Part shown: in pieces, positions 53,704 through 58,400 of the stretch | Numbering within the stretch: position 1 is the stretch's first letter | Layout: every line of letters begins with the position of its first letter | From: Flavobacteriales bacterium UBA6772 | GTDB taxonomy: Bacteria; Bacteroidota; Bacteroidia; Flavobacteriales; UBA7430 | Reading direction: 5' to 3' | Length of the DNA: 58,400 nt | NCBI GenBank assembly: GCA_905182215.1 | Contig: CAJJAI010000033.1 | Coordinates: 1-58,400, forward strand | The notes under the pieces: generated by a model | What the model was told of the DNA's origin: nothing | Seen by the model: the letters and a program-made list of their open reading frames with translations, nothing else | Database searches by the model: none | Translations under genes and position numbers: made by a program

Positions 53704-53707
53704 GCTT

Positions 53708-54859
53708 ATGACAAAAAAACGCCTAGCCATATTAGGGTCAACGGGTTCTATAGGAACACAAGCTTTAGAAGTTGTTCTGGAGCAAAAAGACCGTTTTGAA
53801 ATAGAGGTTTTAACCGCACATCGCAATGCCGATTTATTAATTGAGCAAGCGATAGCACACCAACCAAACGTGGTGGTTATTGGCGAAGAAAGTCTGTACA
53901 ATAAAGTATTTGCTGCACTAGATGCACATCATATAAAAGTATACGCGGGTGCAGAAGCACTTTCGCAAGTTGTACAGATGGAAACGGTTGATTTGGTGCT
54001 TACCGCTTTGGTAGGCTACGCAGGTTTAATTCCGACATTAGCTGCCATAGACGCAGGAAAAAATATCGCATTAGCAAACAAAGAGACCCTGGTGGTTGCT
54101 GGAGACTTGGTAACGCAAAGAGCCAAAGAAAAAGGGGTGAACATCTACCCAGTAGATTCTGAACATTCGGCTATTTTTCAATGCTTAACAGGCGAGTTTC
54201 AAAACCCAATAGAGAAAATTATTTTAACAGCTTCGGGAGGTCCTTTTAGAGGAATGAATCGTGAGGACTTGTTGAAAGTTACCAAAGCACAAGCTTTAAA
54301 ACATCCCAACTGGGAAATGGGCGCAAAAATCACCATCGACTCGGCGAGTATGATGAATAAAGGATTGGAAGTTATAGAGGCAAAATGGTTGTTTGGTTTA
54401 AAGCCCGATCAAATAGAAGTAATTGTTCATCCACAATCTATTGTTCACTCCTTGGTACAGTTTCAAGATGGATCGATGAAAGCACAGTTGGGATTGCCCG
54501 ATATGAAGCTTCCTATACAGTACGCAATGGCGTATCCAGAACGCTTAGCCAATAATTTTGAACGATTCAATTTTATGGATTATCCAAATTTATCATTCGA
54601 ACAGCCCGATTTAAAAACGTTTAGAAACCTACAACTCGCTTTCGATGCTATGCATAGAGGTGGAAATGCAGCCTGTATTTTAAACGCTGCAAACGAGGTT
54701 GTAGTAGCCGCTTTCTTACAAGAAAAAGTAGGCTTTGTACAGATGTCGGATCTTATTGAAGATACGCTACAAAAATGTACATTTGTCGCGCAACCTACAT
54801 TAGAAGATTATATCGCTTCGGATTCTGAAGCACGTAGAATAACAACAAACAATATTTAA
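53708..54859 (+). CDS. dxr: 1-deoxy-D-xylulose-5-phosphate reductoisomerase
   Basis: KRLAILGSTGSIGTQALEVV; NKETLVVAGDLV; PVDSEHSAIFQCL; TASGGPFRG. Confidence 0.97.
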   Translation: MTKKRLAILGSTGSIGTQALEVVLEQKDRFEIEVLTAHRNADLLIEQAIAHQPNVVVIGEESLYNKVFAALDAHHIKVYAGAEALSQVVQMETVDLVLTALVGYAGLIPTLAAIDAGKNIALANKETLVVAGDLVTQRAKEKGVNIYPVDSEHSAIFQCLTGEFQNPIEKIILTASGGPFRGMNREDLLKVTKAQALKHPNWEMGAKITIDSASMMNKGLEVIEAKWLFGLKPDQIEVIVHPQSIVHSLVQFQDGSMKAQLGLPDMKLPIQYAMAYPERLANNFERFNFMDYPNLSFEQPDLKTFRNLQLAFDAMHRGGNAACILNAANEVVVAAFLQEKVGFVQMSDLIEDTLQKCTFVAQPTLEDYIASDSEARRITTNNI

Positions 54860-54863
54860 TAGC

Positions 54864-56192
54864 ATGACTGAGACATTAATCAAAGCAGCTCAATTTTTCT
54901 TGAGTCTTTCCTTCCTAATCGTATTACACGAATTAGGACATTTTATACCCGCTAGATTCTTCAAAATACGAGTAGAGAAATTCTACCTTTTCTTTGATCC
55001 TTACTTTTCTATTTTCAAGAAAAAAATTGGCGATACAGAATACGGTATTGGATGGTTGCCTCTTGGAGGATATGTGAAAATTTCGGGTATGATAGACGAG
55101 TCTATGGATACCGACCAACTCAACTCCGAACCACAGCCCTGGGAATTTCGTTCTAAACCAGCCTGGCAACGTTTAATTGTTATGTTGGGTGGAGTTACAG
55201 TAAACCTAGTATTGGCCATGGTTATATACGCCATGATTTTATTTACTTGGGGTGGCGATTACTTAAAAACTGAAAATGCGGTTTACGGAATAGAATGTTC
55301 GGAATTAGCGAAAGATCTTGGTTTCCAAAATGGAGATAAAATCCTTACGGTAGACGGTGTTTATTACGAGAGTTTCATCGAAATTCCAGAAGCTATTCTA
55401 ATCTCTGGAGCTAACGAAGTGATCGTTGAAAGAAAAGGTGAACAAGTAAGTATTCCAATTCCAACGAATATTGTAGAGCAATTTATTGAGCGAAAAGGGA
55501 AGTCTGGATTTATTGGTTTAGCATGGCCTTATATAGCACAGCAATTCGAAAAAGGCTCTGCTGCTGAAGCTGCTGGAGTTCAAGTAGGTGATCAATTGAT
55601 TGGTATTAACGGAGAAGAAATGCTTTACTTCTCGGAGTATATTCACAAACTGCCTACACTCGCAGGACAAGAAATTAATCTTTCTGTACTAAGAGGAATG
55701 GATACCCTAAATTATGCGATCGCTCTTAGCGAACCAGCAAGATTAGGAGTGTACTACGTGCCACCAACAGAATTAATTATATACGACCATCAAGAATACG
55801 GATTCTTTGAATCTTTCCCTGCTGGAACGGCTTTAGCAATAGACAAATTAGACTCTTATGTACAGCAGTTTAAGTTGATTTTAAATCCTGAAACTGGAGC
55901 TTGGAAAGGCTTAGGTGGTTTTATTACCATGGGGAAACAATTTAAACCTGTTTGGGACTGGAAGCATTTCTGGAACTTCACCGCTTTCCTTTCTATCATC
56001 TTAGCCTTTATGAATATTCTTCCTATACCTGCCTTAGACGGTGGACATGTAATGTTCTTACTATGGGAAATTGTAACAGGAAAATCGCCTTCAGACAAGT
56101 TTTTAGAATACGCTCAAACAGCTGGATTCTTTATTCTTATGGGCTTATTATTATTAGCAAACGGAAACGACATTATAAACCTTTTCAATTAA
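54864..56192 (+). CDS. rseP: RIP metalloprotease RseP
   Basis: LIVLHELGHFIPARFFKIRVEKFYLFF; PDZ domain; FMNILPIPALDGGHVMF. Confidence 0.95.
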   Translation: MTETLIKAAQFFLSLSFLIVLHELGHFIPARFFKIRVEKFYLFFDPYFSIFKKKIGDTEYGIGWLPLGGYVKISGMIDESMDTDQLNSEPQPWEFRSKPAWQRLIVMLGGVTVNLVLAMVIYAMILFTWGGDYLKTENAVYGIECSELAKDLGFQNGDKILTVDGVYYESFIEIPEAILISGANEVIVERKGEQVSIPIPTNIVEQFIERKGKSGFIGLAWPYIAQQFEKGSAAEAAGVQVGDQLIGINGEEMLYFSEYIHKLPTLAGQEINLSVLRGMDTLNYAIALSEPARLGVYYVPPTELIIYDHQEYGFFESFPAGTALAIDKLDSYVQQFKLILNPETGAWKGLGGFITMGKQFKPVWDWKHFWNFTAFLSIILAFMNILPIPALDGGHVMFLLWEIVTGKSPSDKFLEYAQTAGFFILMGLLLLANGNDIINLFN

Positions 56193-56203
56193 AAGGGTTT
56201 TTG

Positions 56204-56212
56204 TAATTTTGC
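56204..56212 (+). promoter_or_regulatory. Candidate -7 element TAnnTTTGC upstream of the ALDH7-type gene
   Basis: taattttgc 22 nt before ATG. Confidence 0.45.
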
Positions 56213-56234
56213 ATCACAATTCAAGACAATAACT

Positions 56235-57776
56235 ATGGATCAATTTGGAATACAAGAAGCCCTAAAATCTTTAGGCCTTGCAGAAGTAAATAAAGGAAGC
56301 TCAACAGGAAAAGACTGGTTGGGTAGTACTACAGATTTAATCGAATCGTACTCTCCAGTAGATGGGAAGTTAATCGGTAAAGTTGCTGTAACTACAAAAG
56401 AAGACTACGAAGCTATTGTTGCTGCTGGTCAAGATGCGTATAAAGATTGGAGAGTGATGCCAGCACCTTTGCGTGGTGAAATCGTTCGTCAGTTTGGAAA
56501 TAAATTACGTGGACACAAAGAGGCTTTAGGAAAACTTGTTTCTTACGAAATGGGTAAATCTTACCAAGAAGGTTTAGGTGAAGTTCAAGAGATGATTGAC
56601 ATCTGTGACTTCGCTGTAGGTCTTTCTCGCCAGTTAAACGGTATGACGATGCATTCTGAGCGTCCTGGTCACCGTATGTACGACCAATACCACCCATTAG
56701 GGATTGTAGGGATTATCTCTGCATTTAACTTCCCAGTAGCGGTTTGGGCTTGGAACACAGCTTTATCGTGGATTTGTGGGAATGTATGTATCTGGAAGCC
56801 GTCAGAAAAAGCACCAATGTGTGGTGTAGCTTGTCAGAACATTATGGCCGAAGTATTAAGAGACAACGACTTACCAGAAGGTATTTGTGCACTTGTAAAT
56901 GGTGACTACAATGTTGGTGAGTGGATGACAAACGACAAACGTGTACCATTAATTTCTGCTACAGGTTCTACTCGTATGGGAAGAATTGTTGGTACTGCAG
57001 TTGCACAACGTTTTGGTAAATCTATTTTGGAATTAGGTGGTAACAACTCTATTATCGTTACGCCAGATGCAGATTTAGAAATGACTATTATCGGTGCTGT
57101 ATTTGGTGCTGTTGGTACTGCCGGACAACGTTGTACTTCTACTCGTAGATTAATTATCCACGAAAGTATTTACGATACTTTAAAAGAGAAATTAACTTCT
57201 GCATATAAGCAATTGAGTATTGGAAATCCATTAGACGAAAACAATCATGTTGGGCCGCTTATCGATACCGATGCTGTTGGTATGTACAATTCTGCTTTAA
57301 CTAGAGTTGTAGAAGAAGGTGGAAATATTATTGTTGAAGGTGGTGTATTAACTGGTGAAGGTTACGAATCTGGTTGTTATGTTAAGCCTGCTGTAGCTGA
57401 AGCTAAAAATAGCTTTGCTATTGTACAACACGAAACTTTTGCACCTATCTTATACTTGATGAAGTATTCTACTTTAGACGAGGCGATAGCAATGCAAAAT
57501 GATGTTCCTCAAGGATTGTCTTCAGCTATTATGACGACTAACCTAAGAGAAGCTGAACTTTTCTTATCGCATGCTGGTTCAGACTGTGGTATTGCCAATG
57601 TAAATATCGGTACTTCGGGTGCTGAAATTGGTGGTGCTTTCGGTGGTGAAAAAGAAACAGGTGGTGGACGTGAGTCTGGTTCTGATGCTTGGAAAGGGTA
57701 TATGCGTCGTCAAACAAACACGATTAACTATTCTACTTCTTTACCTTTAGCTCAAGGTATCAAGTTCGAATTATAA
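56235..57776 (+). CDS. ALDH7-type aldehyde dehydrogenase (L-aminoadipate-semialdehyde / piperideine-6-carboxylate dehydrogenase-like)
   Basis: YHPLGIVGIISAFNFPVAVWAWNTALSWICGNVCIWKPSEKAP; LELGGNNSIIVTPDADLEM; GTAGQRCTSTRRLIIHE; GAFGGEKETGGGRESGSDAWKGYMRRQTNTINYS. Confidence 0.9.
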   Translation: MDQFGIQEALKSLGLAEVNKGSSTGKDWLGSTTDLIESYSPVDGKLIGKVAVTTKEDYEAIVAAGQDAYKDWRVMPAPLRGEIVRQFGNKLRGHKEALGKLVSYEMGKSYQEGLGEVQEMIDICDFAVGLSRQLNGMTMHSERPGHRMYDQYHPLGIVGIISAFNFPVAVWAWNTALSWICGNVCIWKPSEKAPMCGVACQNIMAEVLRDNDLPEGICALVNGDYNVGEWMTNDKRVPLISATGSTRMGRIVGTAVAQRFGKSILELGGNNSIIVTPDADLEMTIIGAVFGAVGTAGQRCTSTRRLIIHESIYDTLKEKLTSAYKQLSIGNPLDENNHVGPLIDTDAVGMYNSALTRVVEEGGNIIVEGGVLTGEGYESGCYVKPAVAEAKNSFAIVQHETFAPILYLMKYSTLDEAIAMQNDVPQGLSSAIMTTNLREAELFLSHAGSDCGIANVNIGTSGAEIGGAFGGEKETGGGRESGSDAWKGYMRRQTNTINYSTSLPLAQGIKFEL

Positions 57777-57797
57777 GAGATTAAATTCTTTATATAG

Positions 57798-57830
57798 AAT
57801 CCCCGTCCATTTTGGACGGGGATTTTTTTT
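57798..57830. terminator. Rho-independent terminator
   Basis: ATCCCCGTCC-atttt-GGACGGGGAT + T7. Confidence 0.9.
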
Positions 57831-57833
57831 GGT

Positions 57834-58400
57834 TTAAATCTTCGGCCAATTATCATGAACTACAAAACCTGTAGATTGCAATTCTCCATTTTTAAAACAA
57901 GCGATATACAAACTCCTAGGACTGTCTTGTAATTCTACATTTAAGAGTACAAGGCAATCTGATTTAGATAGTAAGTTGTCTTTTTGAGATACTGAGCTTA
58001 GCCAATCCTTTTTATGTAAAAGAAGAAACTTACAATCCTCTTTTAAAAAGGCTTTCGCTTCATTATAATAAATCCACCAACCTTTATTATGCTGAGGATT
58101 TATAGCGGGAGAAACTGAATATTTCTTTTTAGGATGGTAATACAAAGCCCCTTTCACAAATAAACGAGCTTTAGCTTCTTTAATGTTTAAATCAGCTAAA
58201 AGCTGAACACCTTCCTCCGTTTTTAAAATTTCGCATTGATGCGATACCAATTTCTTTAATTTTAAATGCAGGTAATCGTTGGCGTTAGGACCAATAAACA
58301 GCGTTTCCTCTTTATCTGGAACAGCCAAATAGAATTTCACAGCCAATTCCCAATGCTCAATTTTAATAGTTCTTGTATCCTGCACAATAAGATCCACCTC
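57834..58400 (-). CDS. DUF1853-like protein, truncated at the window edge
   Basis: HWELAVKFYLAVPDKEETLFIGPNANDYLHLKLKKLVSHQ; ORF reaches the end of the window so its true start is unknown. Confidence 0.6.
   Translation of the reverse strand, partial: EVDLIVQDTRTIKIEHWELAVKFYLAVPDKEETLFIGPNANDYLHLKLKKLVSHQCEILKTEEGVQLLADLNIKEAKARLFVKGALYYHPKKKYSVSPAINPQHNKGWWIYYNEAKAFLKEDCKFLLLHKKDWLSSVSQKDNLLSKSDCLVLLNVELQDSPRSLYIACFKNGELQSTGFVVHDNWPKI

Overview
This is an AT-rich chromosomal segment from a Bacteroidota (Flavobacteriia-like) genome, mostly conserved housekeeping genes. They include serS, rsmA/ksgA, mgtE, ruvC, greA, ahcY, ribF, atpD-atpC, bioF-bioD-bioA, gpsA, purF, an ACMSD/3-HAO pair, aspS, hemA-C-D-E-F, dxr, rseP and an ALDH7-type dehydrogenase. 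It also holds a large outer-membrane/secretion locus (TonB-dependent receptor, 1352-aa surface protein, PorV-like protein) and a 1470-aa T9SS-type secreted protein. I found no prophage, CRISPR array, tRNA, rRNA or recognisable IS transposase. I see no convincing complete novel system. The most interesting signals are structural: (i) betB sits between two near-identical copies (20/21 nt) of the ruvC 5' end, as if inserted at the ruvC start; (ii) a T9SS-type surface-protein gene is split at a G11 tract and again near its C-terminus (phase variation, decay or sequencing error); (iii) a ~240-bp dispersed element occurs twice in inverted orientation around a 7-kb aspS/secreted-protein block; (iv) a decaying outer-membrane protein pseudogene lies inside that block; (v) intergenic spacers contain families of low-complexity 'word' repeats; (vi) TAnnTTTGC boxes lie just upstream of several genes, in the dxr case close enough to suggest a near-leaderless mRNA; (vii) several hairpins and palindromes look like operators or mobile-repeat remnants. 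All calls are from reading the sequence and the supplied ORF track; no database searches were run.
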